From: Bacillus sp. 165
GTDB lineage: Bacteria; Bacillota; Bacilli; Bacillales; Bacillaceae_G
Length of the DNA stretch: 51,007 nt
Reading direction: 5' to 3'
Assembly: GCF_017742235.1 (NCBI RefSeq)
Contig: NZ_JAGHKQ010000020.1
Coordinates: 1 to 51,007 of the forward strand
This document shows, one piece after another, positions 27,607 through 37,672 of the stretch. The notes below the pieces were generated by a model, which searched no databases, had not been told where the DNA came from, and saw only the letters and a list, made by a program, of their open reading frames with translations. The number at the start of each line of letters is the position of its first letter. The stretch's first letter is position 1. A program made the translations under genes and the position numbers.

Positions 27607-27632
27607 ATGCACAGTAGATATCTACTGTGCAT
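27607..27632 (-). terminator. terminator of rpsF-ssb-rpsR
   Basis: A 26-base perfect palindrome with arms ATGCACAGTAGAT / ATCTACTGTGCAT, eight bases after the rpsR stop, followed on the minus strand by TTTGCTATTTG. Confidence 0.75.
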
Positions 27633-27640
27633 TAAAAGAA

Positions 27641-27877
27641 TTATTCTGCAACGTATGGTAAAAGTGCCATTTGACGAGCACGTTTAATTGCAATTGTAAG
27701 TTTACGTTGGTATTTTGCGCTTGTACCAGTCACACGACGAGGTAAAATCTTACCGCGCTCAGAAATAAAACGCTTTAGAAGATCTACATCTTTGTAGTCG
27801 ATGTTAGTGATACCGTTAGCAGTAAAGAAACATACTTTACGACGTTTTGCACGTCCACCTTTGCGTCCACCAGCCAT
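27641..27877 (-). CDS. rpsR: 30S ribosomal protein S18
   Basis: Ribosomal protein of 78 residues that pairs with S6 on the 30S platform. It begins [16 protein letters not shown] and ends ALLPYVAE, the family pattern. The ATG at 27877 has a GGAGGG site; a TTG two codons earlier is not needed. It is the last gene of the rpsF-ssb-rpsR operon. Confidence 0.98.
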   Translation of the reverse strand: MAGGRKGGRAKRRKVCFFTANGITNIDYKDVDLLKRFISERGKILPRRVTGTSAKYQRKLTIAIKRARQMALLPYVAE

Positions 27878-27920
27878 TGTCAATTCCCTCCATTCTCTTT
27901 AAAAATATCCGATCTATCCA

Positions 27921-28424
27921 TTAAAACGGCAAGTCATCATCTGAAATATCAATCGGCTGACCAACATTTGCAAATGGATCGTCGTTTCGATTAGCCCCTT
28001 GTTTATTTGAAGAACCAAACGGGCTATTTTGAGCCTGGTCACCGTAACCAAACCCTGAAGGTTGAGATTGAGGGTTAAAAGAACCACGTTGTTCGTTGTT
28101 GTTTCCTCTGGACTCTAAGAACTGTACGCTTTCAGCAACTACTTCTGTTACATATACACGTTTCCCATCTTGTCCCTCATAATTACGAGTTTGAAGACGA
28201 CCATCTACGCCTGCCAAGCTGCCTTTTTTCAGATAGTTTGCTACGTTTTCAGCCGGTTTGCGCCATACGACGCAATTAATGAAATCAGCTTCGCGTTCGC
28301 CTTGCTGATTCGTAAATGCGCGGTTCACAGCTAATGTGAATGTAGCAACTGCTGCACCGCCTGGTGTATAACGTAATTCCGGGTCTTTTGTGAGACGACC
28401 TACGAGTAAAACGCGATTCATCAA
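27921..28424 (-). CDS. ssb: single-stranded DNA-binding protein
   Basis: Essential SSB of about 167 residues. The OB-fold is at residues 1-110 ([20 protein letters not shown]), then a Gly/Asn/Gln-rich linker and the acidic protein-docking tip DISDDDLPF. The TTG at 28424, or the ATG next to it at 28421, fits the GGGAGAG site. It sits between rpsF and rpsR. Confidence 0.97.
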   Translation of the reverse strand: MMNRVLLVGRLTKDPELRYTPGGAAVATFTLAVNRAFTNQQGEREADFINCVVWRKPAENVANYLKKGSLAGVDGRLQTRNYEGQDGKRVYVTEVVAESVQFLESRGNNNEQRGSFNPQSQPSGFGYGDQAQNSPFGSSNKQGANRNDDPFANVGQPIDISDDDLPF

Positions 28425-28458
28425 CCGAACCACTCTCCCTCAATATATATCTAAATTC

Positions 28459-28746
28459 TTATTCTGCTTCTTTAACTACGATATGACGAATGATATCTTC
28501 GCTGATTTTCGCTAAACGATCGAATTCTTGTACCGCTTCTGAGTTAGAATTTACGTTTAAAAGCATGTAGATACCATCACGTAAGTCGTTGATTTCGTAA
28601 GCTAAACGACGCTTACCCCACTCTTTCGTGTTTGTAACTTCCGCACCGTTTTCAGTTAACACGTTGTTGAAGCGCTCAACTAATGCTTTTTGAGCCTCTT
28701 CCTCCATGTTTGGGCGGATGATATACATAATTTCGTATTTTTTCAT
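28459..28746 (-). CDS. rpsF: 30S ribosomal protein S6
   Basis: Ribosomal protein of 95 residues that dimerises with S18. It begins [13 protein letters not shown]. The ATG at 28746 has a strong AAAGGAGGTGA site; the longer frame is upstream leader. First gene of its operon. Confidence 0.98.
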   Translation of the reverse strand: MKKYEIMYIIRPNMEEEAQKALVERFNNVLTENGAEVTNTKEWGKRRLAYEINDLRDGIYMLLNVNSNSEAVQEFDRLAKISEDIIRHIVVKEAE

Positions 28747-28764
28747 CACTGTCACCTCCTTTTG

Positions 28765-28790
28765 GACTAAACGGCCCATAATGGGCAAGG
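28765..28790 (-). promoter_or_regulatory. candidate S6:S18 autoregulatory leader hairpin
   Basis: The minus strand folds GCCCA-TTA-TGGGC followed by CGTTTAGTCC, directly before the rpsF ribosome site. Leaders of rpsF operons often carry an S6:S18-binding hairpin with a conserved CCG element, and a GCCG is present. This is a position-and-pattern guess only. Confidence 0.35.
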
Positions 28791-28868
28791 AGCAATTATT
28801 CTAATTACTCACGAGTTTAGATTATATCATAGTCCATTAAATCAAGCAACTCATCGATAAAATAAAAA

Positions 28869-28898
28869 ACTTGGCAAATACTCAAAGTAATGCCAAGT
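28869..28898 (-). terminator. terminator of ychF
   Basis: On the minus strand an 8-bp stem (ACTTGGCA / TGCCAAGT) with a 14-base loop is followed by TTTTTTATTTT. Confidence 0.8.
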
Positions 28899-28926
28899 AA
28901 TTCTTTTACATAAAAAATTGAAAATA

Positions 28927-30027
28927 TTATACATTAAAGCGGAAGTGCATTACGTCGCCATCTTGCACAATGTATTCTTTACCTTCAAGTCTTACTTTAC
29001 CTGCTTCTTTAGCTGCTGTCATAGATCCGTAATGAATAAGGTCATCATAAGATACTGTTTCCGCACGAATAAAGCCACGTTCAAAATCAGAGTGAATCAC
29101 ACCTGCACACTGAGGAGCTTTCATCCCTTTTCGGAATGTCCACGCACGTACTTCTTGTACACCTGCAGTAAAGTACGTAGCTAATCCTAATAAGCTGTAT
29201 GCTGCACGTATAAGCTGATCTAAACCAGATTCCTGAATTCCAAGCTCCTGCAAGAACACTTTCTTTTCCTCATCATCTAATTCAGAAATTTCCTCTTCAA
29301 TTCTTGCACATACAACAATAACCTCTGCATTATCTCTTGCTGCAAATTCACGTACTGATTGTACAAACTCATTGCCTGACGGATCAATAATATCTTCTTC
29401 GCCTACATTAGCAACATAAAGCATCGGTTTTGTAGTAAGAAGGTGGAGGCCCTTTACAACTTTCAACTGTTCCTCCGTAAACTCTACTGTACGAGCTGGT
29501 TTTCCTTCTTCAAAAGCTTCTTTTAGCTTAACTAAAATTTCATGTTCGTAGGAAGCTTCCTTATCTTTTTGCTTTGCTAACTTGGCTACACGCTCAATAC
29601 GTTTGTCAACAGACTCTAGGTCCGCTAAAATTAATTCCAAGTTAATTGTTTCAATATCAGAAATAGGATCTACCTTCCCAGAAACATGGGTAATATTTTC
29701 ATCTTCAAAGCATCGCACAACTTGACAAATTGCATCTACTTGACGAATGTGAGACAAAAACTTATTTCCTAGCCCTTCACCTTTGCTTGCGCCTTTTACG
29801 ATTCCAGCAATATCTGTAAATTCAAACGTTGTTGGTACTGTTTTTTTCGGTACTACAAGCTCTGTTAATTTATTCAAACGAGGGTCTGGAACTTCTACAA
29901 TCCCTACGTTTGGATCAATAGTACAGAACGGATAGTTTGCAGACTCAGCTCCTGCCTGTGTAATTGCATTAAATAACGTTGATTTCCCTACGTTCGGTAA
30001 ACCAACAATACCAGCCGTTAATGACAT
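28927..30027 (-). CDS. ychF: redox-regulated ATPase YchF (OLA1 family)
   Basis: Obg-like ATPase of 366 residues that binds ribosomes. The P-loop is GLPNVGKST (residues 8-16) and a switch-type DIAGIV motif follows. The guanine-specificity NKxD motif is replaced, as in this ATP-preferring family. A C-terminal TGS domain ends DVMHFRFNV. It is transcribed away from the MscS/DUF951 genes on the same strand. Confidence 0.96.
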   Translation of the reverse strand: MSLTAGIVGLPNVGKSTLFNAITQAGAESANYPFCTIDPNVGIVEVPDPRLNKLTELVVPKKTVPTTFEFTDIAGIVKGASKGEGLGNKFLSHIRQVDAICQVVRCFEDENITHVSGKVDPISDIETINLELILADLESVDKRIERVAKLAKQKDKEASYEHEILVKLKEAFEEGKPARTVEFTEEQLKVVKGLHLLTTKPMLYVANVGEEDIIDPSGNEFVQSVREFAARDNAEVIVVCARIEEEISELDDEEKKVFLQELGIQESGLDQLIRAAYSLLGLATYFTAGVQEVRAWTFRKGMKAPQCAGVIHSDFERGFIRAETVSYDDLIHYGSMTAAKEAGKVRLEGKEYIVQDGDVMHFRFNV

Positions 30028-30135
30028 ATATTATTCACTCCTATAGTCTCAATCTTTTCTCATTATAGTTAGTAACATCAGAAATGACAAGATAGGCTGT
30101 TCCATAACAACAAGCCGTACATCATATACGGCTTG

Positions 30136-30345
30136 TTAAGATTGATTTGTTTCCTCATGTTTTATCAATACTTTTTTTATCTTACGTTCAAATTCTCTTC
30201 GAGGAATTAAAACAGAGTGAGAGCACCCTTCACATTTGATACGAATATCCATTCCCATACGGATAATCTCCCATTGATTTATCCCGCAAGGATGCGGCTT
30301 TTTCATTTCCACAATATCATGTAAACCGTATTCTTTTGGTTCCAT
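30136..30345 (-). CDS. DUF951 family protein
   Basis: Small conserved protein of 69 residues with a HPCG motif near residue 20 and a CEGC pair near residues 38-41, suggesting metal binding. DUF951 proteins occur next to ychF and an MscS channel in Firmicutes, as here. Function unknown. Confidence 0.88.
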   Translation of the reverse strand: MEPKEYGLHDIVEMKKPHPCGINQWEIIRMGMDIRIKCEGCSHSVLIPRREFERKIKKVLIKHEETNQS

Positions 30346-30361
30346 CGCTAAGCTCCTCTTC

Positions 30362-31261
30362 CTATTTAGTATTTTTCACATGCTCACGCGTCATATCTTG
30401 CATATCTGTCCTATTATAAAATACCATACGGGGATATGGAATTTCGATGCCCTGTTCATCCAACCGAAGCTTAATCTCTTTTCGAAGAGCTCTTGCCACA
30501 GCAAAATGCTGCATCGGCTTTACTTCACATACAACACGTAGTAAAACCTCTGATGCACCCAATGTCTGTACCCCTAATAACTCTGGTTGTTTTACCATTT
30601 GTTCATATCTCATAGGGAGTTCTTCCAGTAAATCCTCAATTACTCGCTCTGCGTAATCAATATCAGATTCATAAGCAATACCAACATCAACAATTGCAAT
30701 ACTGTTGTTTAACGAAAAGTTTGTTACTTCATTAATATTTCCATTTGGAATTATATGTAACTCACCAGTCCAACTTTTAATTTTTGTTGTGCGTAATCCA
30801 ATCTCTTCAATAACCCCTTCAAATTGTCCTAGTCGTACATAATCCCCTACAGAAAATTGATCTTCTAACAAGATAAAAAAACCTGTTATCACATCCCGAA
30901 CTAAGTTTTGAGCACCAAAGCCAACAGCCAAGCCTACCACACCAGCTCCAGCAAGTAATCCTTTTGTTTCAATTCCCAGCACGCCTAATATCATTACTAT
31001 AACAACGAAAAAGACAATATATACTAATACATTTTGTAAAAGCTTTGCAACTGTAGCAGTGCGCCTTTCAGATATTTGCAGGGGCGACTTTGTATTCATT
31101 TTGAACGCATTTTGAATAATTACTTTTCCTCCACGAACTACAAGACTTGCTATGGCTACAATGAAAATAACCTTTAAAATCCCAATTCCTACACCTTTCC
31201 ATAATTCTTCATTCAATAAGTAATCTATAAAATTTTCATATACCTGCCCAAACCAACTCAT
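30362..31261 (-). CDS. small-conductance mechanosensitive channel, MscS family
   Basis: Membrane channel of 299 residues that releases osmolytes during hypo-osmotic shock. Transmembrane segments lie near 20-42, 70-90 and 95-115. The pore helix is Gly/Ala-rich (GAGVVGLAVGFGAQNLVRDV), then the cytoplasmic beta and C-terminal domains (GQFEGVIEEIGLRTTKI). It lies 16 bases upstream of the DUF951 gene and probably shares its transcript. Known as yyaE-like in the B. subtilis origin region; that symbol is from memory. Confidence 0.93.
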   Translation of the reverse strand: MSWFGQVYENFIDYLLNEELWKGVGIGILKVIFIVAIASLVVRGGKVIIQNAFKMNTKSPLQISERRTATVAKLLQNVLVYIVFFVVIVMILGVLGIETKGLLAGAGVVGLAVGFGAQNLVRDVITGFFILLEDQFSVGDYVRLGQFEGVIEEIGLRTTKIKSWTGELHIIPNGNINEVTNFSLNNSIAIVDVGIAYESDIDYAERVIEDLLEELPMRYEQMVKQPELLGVQTLGASEVLLRVVCEVKPMQHFAVARALRKEIKLRLDEQGIEIPYPRMVFYNRTDMQDMTREHVKNTK

Positions 31262-31433
31262 TGTAACCTACCTTTCCTTGTTTATATATAAAAAATCTAC
31301 CCCCTATTTTAACAGAAATTCCTACTTTCTTATAAGGAATATGTCTAAAACTTTGTAGAATTGGAAACATTTTATAAAAAGGTATAATTTTTCTTAATAT
31401 TTTATATAATCTTACTATTATGTCAAAGGATGG

Positions 31434-32048
31434 ATGTTTGTGAATCTCGGTAACTTCCGTTTAAAATCCATGTTTGAAAAAGGAGAAGACCCAATCTTTT
31501 ATGATGAAGATAACGCTTCTGAAAGACTGGCCCAATTGCTATTTTCCTACTTACCAGAGAATCCCCTCACACCTCTTGTCCTTGTTTGCATTGGAACTGA
31601 CCGTTCTACTGGTGATGCTCTAGGACCATTGGTAGGTTCTAAGGTGGAAGAAAAGCACATTCATAACTTTGTGTTATATGGTACGCTAGATGAACCTGTT
31701 CATGCTTTGAACTTAGAGGAAACCATTGCACACATTTATAAACAACATCATAATCCTTTTGTAATTGCTATCGATGCTTGTCTTGGAAAAATGCAGGGAG
31801 TTGGATCTGTCATAATCGGAAAAGGTCCGAGTAAGCCTGGAGCAGCTATGAACAAAAAGCTGCCTTCAGTAGGTAATATGCATATCCATGGAATTGTTAA
31901 TATCCATGGCTTTATGGAGTTTTTTGTGTTGCAAAATACTAGATTGAATCTCGTGATGAAAATGGCTGACTCCATTGCTAATAGTATTATAAAAGTTGAT
32001 CGATACATCACTTATAAAAAAGAAAATCATCACTCATCAATTTTATAA
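31434..32048 (+). CDS. yyaC: spore protease YyaC family (DUF1256)
   Basis: Sporulation protein of 204 residues in the YyaC family, related in fold to the germination protease GPR. Conserved stretches are GTDRSTGDALGPLVG, YGTLDEPVHALNL and AIDACLGK. An AAAGGA site precedes the ATG very closely; the GTG at 31440 would give MNLGNFRLK with better spacing. It is the only plus-strand gene between rlmH and dnaA, and so runs head-on to replication. Confidence 0.9.
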   Translation: MFVNLGNFRLKSMFEKGEDPIFYDEDNASERLAQLLFSYLPENPLTPLVLVCIGTDRSTGDALGPLVGSKVEEKHIHNFVLYGTLDEPVHALNLEETIAHIYKQHHNPFVIAIDACLGKMQGVGSVIIGKGPSKPGAAMNKKLPSVGNMHIHGIVNIHGFMEFFVLQNTRLNLVMKMADSIANSIIKVDRYITYKKENHHSSIL

Positions 32049-32161
32049 AAAAGATACAGATCACTTTTTTACAGATTAAGCAATGTCCTACTTAGTTGTA
32101 ATCGTAGTGTAATAACAAAACATGCAGTATGTTTAAATTTTTATATTTCTTTTAACTGAAA

Positions 32162-32183
32162 AAACCATCCAGTAGGATGGTTT
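32162..32183 (-). terminator. terminator of soj-parB
   Basis: On the minus strand a 9-bp stem (AAACCATCC / GGATGGTTT) with a 4-base loop, overlapping the parB stop codon, followed by TTTCAG. Confidence 0.75.
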
Positions 32184-33033
32184 ATTTTTCTTGACCTGCT
32201 AAAATATCGAGAATTCGTTGTAAATCGTCTTCATTAAAAAACTTAATTTCAATTTTCCCTTTATTATTTGTTTCTTTAATTGTAACTGACGTACCGAAAC
32301 GTTCTCGAAGCAATGATTCATGTTCCTCAAAGAAAACATTTGTTTCTTTTTTCTTTTTCTTTGTTTCACGTGAAACATTTTTATTTAATTGGTTTATCAG
32401 CTCTTCCAGCTGCCTTACATTCAAACCTTCTTTTTTCACACGTTCTACTACTCCAGACAACTTAGATTTATCTTTAAGAGATAAAAGTGTTCTTCCATGT
32501 CCTGGTGATAGAGTACCTTGAGAGATGAATTCCTGAATAAAGGGAGGGAGAGACAATAATCGAACATAGTTAGCAATATACGGACGGCTCTTACTTAATC
32601 GCTTTGCTAATTGTTCTTGTGTAAGTGTTAATTCATCCATCAACATTTGGTAAGCTAGAGCTTCTTCAATCGGATTTAAATCTTCACGCTGTAAATTTTC
32701 TAATAAAGCAAGCTCCATCATTTGCTGCTCAGTGAAATCCCTAATAACAGCTGGAATGGTTTCTAATTTAGCTTCTTTAGCAGCTCGATATCTACGTTCA
32801 CCTGCTACAATTTCAAATCCTTTAATACTCTTTCTAACAATGATTGGTTGTAAGATACCATGTTCAAGAATAGAATCCTTTAGCTCTTGAATTGCGTCTG
32901 GTTGAAAATATTTGCGAGGCTGATATGGGTTGGGACGAAGCTGACTCAATTTAACTTCTTTAACCATTTCCTCTTGCTTCACTTCTAGATCTGGGAAGAA
33001 CGCTTGAATTCCTCTTCCAAGTCCTTTAGCCAC
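32182..33033 (-). CDS. parB: chromosome partitioning protein ParB (Spo0J)
   Basis: CTP-dependent DNA clamp of 283 residues that loads at parS and recruits SMC. The N-terminal CTPase domain has NPYQPRKYF and GERRYRAAK. A helix-turn-helix near LTQEQLAKRLSKSRPYIANYVRL reads parS, and a C-terminal dimer domain follows. I chose the GTG at 33033 (MAKGLGRGI), matching B. subtilis Spo0J; it overlaps the soj end by eight bases. A perfect parS site lies inside the gene. Confidence 0.97.
   Translation of the reverse strand: MAKGLGRGIQAFFPDLEVKQEEMVKEVKLSQLRPNPYQPRKYFQPDAIQELKDSILEHGILQPIIVRKSIKGFEIVAGERRYRAAKEAKLETIPAVIRDFTEQQMMELALLENLQREDLNPIEEALAYQMLMDELTLTQEQLAKRLSKSRPYIANYVRLLSLPPFIQEFISQGTLSPGHGRTLLSLKDKSKLSGVVERVKKEGLNVRQLEELINQLNKNVSRETKKKKKETNVFFEEHESLLRERFGTSVTIKETNNKGKIEIKFFNEDDLQRILDILAGQEK
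32362..32377. promoter_or_regulatory. parS site inside parB
   Basis: TGTTTCACGTGAAACA, a perfect palindromic parS in the same position within parB as the well-known B. subtilis site. Confidence 0.95.
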
Positions 33034-33787
33034 CAGCAATCACTTCCTTCGCTAAATCTAAATATACTTCTGCCCCCCTTGACTTAGCATCATACATAAT
33101 AATAGGTTTTCCATGACTTGGTGCTTCGCTTAATCTAACATTTCGAGGGATAATAGTCCCATATACCTTATCTTTAAAATACTTTTTGACTTCGTCAATT
33201 ACTTGCAGCCCTAAATTGGTGCGTGCATCTAACATCGTTAATAAAACACCTTGGATACTCAAATTTTTATTCAAATGTTTCTGTACAAGTCGTACTGTAT
33301 TTAGAAGTTGACTTAGTCCTTCTAATGCGTAATATTCACATTGAACAGGTATAATAACTGAATCTGAAGCTGTCAAAGCATTAATTGTGAGCAGCCCTAG
33401 AGAAGGAGGACAGTCAATAAGGATGTAATCATAGTCTTCACGGATTGATTGTAAAGCCCGCTTAAGACGAATTTCACGGGAAATCGTAGGCACAAGCTCA
33501 ATTTCAGCTCCTGCTAGCTGAATGGTTGCTGGTAATACATATAAATTTTCAGTTGTAGATGGCCTAATAATTGAAGAAATATCTTCATCTTCCACCAATA
33601 CATTATAAACACATTGATCTAAATCTGACTTTTCAATACCTACTCCTGTTGTTGCATTTCCTTGTGCATCAATATCTACTAGTAATACTTTTTTCCCTAA
33701 ATAGGCCAATCCTGCGCCTAAATTTACTGAAGTAGTTGTTTTTCCTACTCCACCTTTTTGGTTTGCAATTGAAATGATTTTTGCCAT
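33026..33787 (-). CDS. soj: chromosome partitioning ATPase ParA (Soj)
   Basis: ParA-type ATPase of 253 residues, full length. The deviant Walker A KGGVGKTTTSVNLG is at residues 10-23, with switch region DIDAQGN and LIDCPPSLG. It regulates DnaA and works with ParB in origin segregation. It is first in the soj-parB operon. A Noc-site-like palindrome lies in its coding sequence. Confidence 0.97.
   Translation of the reverse strand: MAKIISIANQKGGVGKTTTSVNLGAGLAYLGKKVLLVDIDAQGNATTGVGIEKSDLDQCVYNVLVEDEDISSIIRPSTTENLYVLPATIQLAGAEIELVPTISREIRLKRALQSIREDYDYILIDCPPSLGLLTINALTASDSVIIPVQCEYYALEGLSQLLNTVRLVQKHLNKNLSIQGVLLTMLDARTNLGLQVIDEVKKYFKDKVYGTIIPRNVRLSEAPSHGKPIIMYDAKSRGAEVYLDLAKEVIAGG
33471..33484. 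promoter_or_regulatory. candidate Noc-binding site in soj
   Basis: ATTTCACGGGAAAT differs at one position from the Noc consensus ATTTCCCGGGAAAT. It lies 600 bases from noc. Confidence 0.5.
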
Positions 33788-34032
33788 GGTGTCACCTACC
33801 TTTAAACTTTCTACCCTTTATATTCCTCAAACTATTGATACTTCTGCTTGTCTAAGGCGATTAAACCACTGTCAGAAATACAGCGGATATTTTTCTGAAA
33901 AAAGGCTTAACTCTTTCTTTATTGTATCATGAAATACAAAAATTTCACTTTTCAGTAATAAACTTCAAAACTTCTCTCGCAATATCCTGCCTATATAAAT
34001 CAAAAATATTAAAAATCTGCTGTTGCCGCATA

Positions 34033-34062
34033 AAAAGACCTTTCCAAACGGATAAGGCCTTT
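34033..34062 (-). terminator. terminator of noc
   Basis: Imperfect stem on the minus strand (AAAGGCCTTATCC with GGAAAGGTCTTT) followed by TTTATG, about 20 bases after the noc stop codon. Confidence 0.7.
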
Positions 34063-34081
34063 CACAGCAAATACTTATTTC

Positions 34082-34927
34082 TTACTTTTTAGGAATTTTA
34101 ATGGTTATTTGATAGTACTCCTCAAATTCTTCCTCACTAGAATCGACAGAGAGGCCACTTGCTGACACCATCTGCAAAGATTGGCGGATAGTATTCATCG
34201 CTATTCGCGAATCACGGCTTACCGCTTTTCGTTTTACTTTCGGTTTGACTGCTTGCTGTTCAATGAGTTTGAGCACACGTTCTTCGGTTTGTTTGACATT
34301 TAACTGGCGTTCAATAATATCTTGAAGTAATTTCATTTGCGCTTCGCGTTGTTTCAAAGGAATAAGAGCACGTGCATGCCTTTCTGTTATCTGCTTGTCT
34401 AGGAGTGCCTGCTTTATCTCATCTGGCAACTTTAAAAGACGAAGCTTATTAGCAACTGTTGATTGTCCTTTTCCTAATCGTTGAGCTAATGCTTCTTGTG
34501 TTAAATTATGTAATTCTAATAATTTTTGATATGCAATAGCTTCTTCAATTGCTGTTAATTCTTCTCTTTGCAAGTTTTCAATTAAAGCAACAGACGCTGT
34601 CTCCGTATCACTTAAATTTTTCACTATAGCAGGAATCATATCCCACCCTAATGAACTGACAGCTCGAAATCTTCTTTCCCCGGCAATAATTTCATACTGA
34701 CCTTCCCCATACTTTCTCACAACAATAGGCTGAATAATTCCATGAGTACGAATCGTCAGTGCTAATTCTTCAATACGTTTTTCATCAAATACTGTCCTAG
34801 GTTGATAACGGTTGGGAATAATATGCGCAACTGGAATTTGTTTAATTTCTTCACGGCTTTCATCTTGCACAGCTATATTTGTTTCCTTTTCTCCAAAGCT
34901 AAAAAAGCGAGTAAACGTATTTTTCAT
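34082..34927 (-). CDS. noc: nucleoid occlusion protein Noc
   Basis: ParB-family CTPase of 281 residues that binds its own DNA sites and the membrane to block division over the nucleoid. The N-terminal amphipathic stretch ([12 protein letters not shown]) fits the membrane-binding helix. The middle has the NRYQPRTVF and GERRFRAV motifs and the helix-turn-helix [24 protein letters not shown]. It lies between rsmG and soj, as in B. subtilis, where noc arose by duplication of parB. Confidence 0.97.
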   Translation of the reverse strand: MKNTFTRFFSFGEKETNIAVQDESREEIKQIPVAHIIPNRYQPRTVFDEKRIEELALTIRTHGIIQPIVVRKYGEGQYEIIAGERRFRAVSSLGWDMIPAIVKNLSDTETASVALIENLQREELTAIEEAIAYQKLLELHNLTQEALAQRLGKGQSTVANKLRLLKLPDEIKQALLDKQITERHARALIPLKQREAQMKLLQDIIERQLNVKQTEERVLKLIEQQAVKPKVKRKAVSRDSRIAMNTIRQSLQMVSASGLSVDSSEEEFEEYYQITIKIPKK

Positions 34928-34968
34928 TGCATTCCACCACCTTTTTTCTCTCGAACGCTCTATCTCAA

Positions 34969-34984
34969 TGTTTCACATGAAACA
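34969..34984. promoter_or_regulatory. parS-like site upstream of noc
   Basis: TGTTTCACATGAAACA differs from the perfect parS palindrome by one central base. It lies in the noc-rsmG spacer, 2.6 kb from the parB-internal site. Confidence 0.85.
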
Positions 34985-35031
34985 TTACGTGAATAAATCG
35001 ATGTATAACTCCATCATAATTCCAATAAGAA

Positions 35032-35751
35032 TTATTTTTCAATAGGCAATTTATTCGGAGTTCCAGGTTTACGAGGATACTTCTTTGGTGTTCTTCTCTT
35101 TTTTGCAACAAAAATAATATTGCGTTCACTTTCTTCAACAGGCAATTTAAAAGTAAAAATACTTTGTACTTCCCCTCCTAATACTTGTATAGCATGGGTC
35201 CCTTGTTCTAGCTCCTCTTCTGCCGCTGCACCTTTCATAGCTATAAATGTTCCTCCTACTTTGACAAGAGGAATACATAGCTCACTTAGAACAGACAAGC
35301 GCGCAACAGCCCTTGCCATAACAATATCAAATGATTCCCTAATTCCTTCTCTTTTTCCAAAGGTTTCAGCACGATCATGGTAAAATGCAACATTCTCAAG
35401 CTCTAATTCAGAAGCTAGCTGGTTCAAAAACGTAATACGCTTTTGAAGAGAGTCTACAATAGTAACTTTTAAGTTTGGAAAACAAATTTTTAAAGGAATA
35501 CTTGGAAAGCCAGCTCCAGCTCCTACATCACAGATAGTTGCCGGCTTAGAAAAATCAAAGTGAAATGCTGCTGTTACAGAATCAAAAAAGTGTTTTAAGT
35601 ACACTTCTTCCTTCTCTGTGATCGCAGTTAAATTCATTTTTTCATTCCATTCTACGAGAAGCTCAAAATATCGTTCAAATTGTGCTAACTGCTGTGAGGA
35701 GAGAATGATTCCCTCTGCCTCCAGCATAGCTTGAAATTTTTGTACGTTCAT
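35032..35751 (-). CDS. rsmG: 16S rRNA (guanine527-N7)-methyltransferase RsmG
   Basis: SAM-dependent methyltransferase of 239 residues acting on G527 of 16S rRNA; its loss gives low-level streptomycin resistance in other bacteria. The SAM motif is [16 protein letters not shown]. The ATG at 35751 ([10 protein letters not shown]) follows a GGGGAAA site and gives the B. subtilis length; the longer frame begins inside mnmG. It lies 16 bases after mnmG. Confidence 0.97.
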   Translation of the reverse strand: MNVQKFQAMLEAEGIILSSQQLAQFERYFELLVEWNEKMNLTAITEKEEVYLKHFFDSVTAAFHFDFSKPATICDVGAGAGFPSIPLKICFPNLKVTIVDSLQKRITFLNQLASELELENVAFYHDRAETFGKREGIRESFDIVMARAVARLSVLSELCIPLVKVGGTFIAMKGAAAEEELEQGTHAIQVLGGEVQSIFTFKLPVEESERNIIFVAKKRRTPKKYPRKPGTPNKLPIEK

Positions 35752-35767
35752 AAAATTTCCCCTATCT

Positions 35768-37657
35768 CTATTGGTTCGATACTTTTGCAATTTTTCCTTG
35801 TTCAATATAAACAAGTAAAATAGAAATATCTGCAGGATTGACTCCGGCAATACGAGATGCTTGCCCCATAGAAAGAGGGCGCACTTCTTTCAGCTTTTGT
35901 TTAGCTTCTGTAGCTAATCCATGGATAGCATCATAATCAATATCTGCCGGAATCTTCTTGCTTTCCATTTTCTTCATACGTTCTACTTGCTGCAATGATT
36001 TTTCGATGTATCCTTCATATTTAATTTGAATCTCTACTTGTTCCGCTACATCCTCAGCAATAGGTTCCTCACTTGGAATTAACAATTGAATATGTTTATA
36101 TGTCATTTCGGTTCTTCTTAACAAATCCGTTGCCCGTATACCGTCCTTTAATTCACTGCCTCCTGCATTTCGGATAAGCTCTTGCACTTCAGACTTCGGC
36201 TTAATAATGATACTTGATAACCGCTCTTTTTCCTTCTCGATTTGCTGTTTCTTTTGTTGAAACTTTTCATAACGAGCTTCTTTTATAAGACCGATTTCAT
36301 ATCCAGTATCTGTTAGACGTAAATCAGCATTATCATGACGAAGAAGCAAACGATACTCGGCTCTAGATGTTAACAAACGATATGGTTCATTTGTGCCTTT
36401 CGTAACAAGATCATCTATTAACACACCAATATAAGCTTGTGAACGATCCAAAATGACCTCTTTTTTATTTAAAGCTCTACATGCTGCATTTATACCGGCC
36501 ATTAACCCTTGTCCTGCTGCTTCTTCGTAGCCTGATGTACCATTGATTTGTCCAGCTGTATACAGATGTTGTATTTTCTTGGTTTCTAATGTTGCCCATA
36601 GTTGAGTTGGTACGATAGCATCATACTCGATTGCATAGCCGGTACGCATCATTTGCACGTTCTCTAAACCAGGGATAGTTTTTAATATTTCACGTTGAAC
36701 ATCTTCCGGTAAGCTTGTAGATAATCCTTGTACATATACTTCTTGGGTGTTCTTTCCTTCTGGTTCTAAGAAAATTTGATGTCTTGGTTTATCGTGGAAA
36801 CGTACCACTTTGTCTTCAATAGACGGACAGTACCTTGGTCCTGTGCCTTTAATCATTCCAGAATACATAGCAGATCGATGTAAATTCTCATCTATAAGTC
36901 GATGCGTTTGCTCACTGGTGTATGTTAACCAACATGGAATTTGCTCTACAATGAACTCTGTCGTTTCATATGAGAACGCACGCGGTGTGTCATCTCCTGG
37001 TTGAATTTCTGTTTTGCTGTAATCAATAGAATGACTGTTAACACGTGGAGGCGTCCCTGTTTTAAAACGTACCAGCTCTAAACCAAGCTCCTCTAGATGT
37101 TCAGAAAGCTTCACAGCAGGTTGTTGATTGTTTGGACCACTCGAATATTTTAAGTTGCCAATAATAATCTCACCGCGTAAAAATGTTCCTGTCGTAATTA
37201 CCACTGTTTTTGCGGTATATACCGCTCCTGTTTGTGTAATTACCCCTTTACATACTCCATCTTCAACGATAAGACGCTCCACCATTCCCTGCATCAATGT
37301 TAAATTTTCGGTATCTTCAATTGTCTTTTTCATTTCATGCTGATAAGCAAACTTATCGGCCTGGGCACGAAGCGCACGTACAGCAGGGCCTTTTCCCGTA
37401 TTCAACATACGCATCTGAATATAAGTTTTATCAATATTACGGCCCATTTCCCCGCCCAAAGCATCTATTTCACGAACTACAATTCCTTTTGCGGGTCCTC
37501 CCACAGAAGGATTACAAGGCATAAATGCTACCATATCAAGATTAATGGTTAGCATTAAAGTTTTCGCTCCCATACGTGCAGCTGCAAGACCTGCTTCACA
37601 TCCAGCATGTCCTGCACCAATAACAACTACATCATAAGAACCTGCATCATAGCCCAT
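35768..37657 (-). CDS. mnmG: tRNA uridine 5-carboxymethylaminomethyl modification enzyme MnmG
   Basis: FAD protein of 629 residues that, with MnmE, modifies wobble U34 of several tRNAs. The FAD motif [15 protein letters not shown] is near residue 13. Family motifs [14 protein letters not shown] and [16 protein letters not shown] are present, and the C-terminal MnmE-binding helices end [16 protein letters not shown]. An AGGAGGAACAG site supports the ATG. It follows mnmE by 15 bases. Confidence 0.98.
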   Translation of the reverse strand: MGYDAGSYDVVVIGAGHAGCEAGLAAARMGAKTLMLTINLDMVAFMPCNPSVGGPAKGIVVREIDALGGEMGRNIDKTYIQMRMLNTGKGPAVRALRAQADKFAYQHEMKKTIEDTENLTLMQGMVERLIVEDGVCKGVITQTGAVYTAKTVVITTGTFLRGEIIIGNLKYSSGPNNQQPAVKLSEHLEELGLELVRFKTGTPPRVNSHSIDYSKTEIQPGDDTPRAFSYETTEFIVEQIPCWLTYTSEQTHRLIDENLHRSAMYSGMIKGTGPRYCPSIEDKVVRFHDKPRHQIFLEPEGKNTQEVYVQGLSTSLPEDVQREILKTIPGLENVQMMRTGYAIEYDAIVPTQLWATLETKKIQHLYTAGQINGTSGYEEAAGQGLMAGINAACRALNKKEVILDRSQAYIGVLIDDLVTKGTNEPYRLLTSRAEYRLLLRHDNADLRLTDTGYEIGLIKEARYEKFQQKKQQIEKEKERLSSIIIKPKSEVQELIRNAGGSELKDGIRATDLLRRTEMTYKHIQLLIPSEEPIAEDVAEQVEIQIKYEGYIEKSLQQVERMKKMESKKIPADIDYDAIHGLATEAKQKLKEVRPLSMGQASRIAGVNPADISILLVYIEQGKIAKVSNQ

Positions 37658-37672
37658 ATCTGTTCCTCCTTT

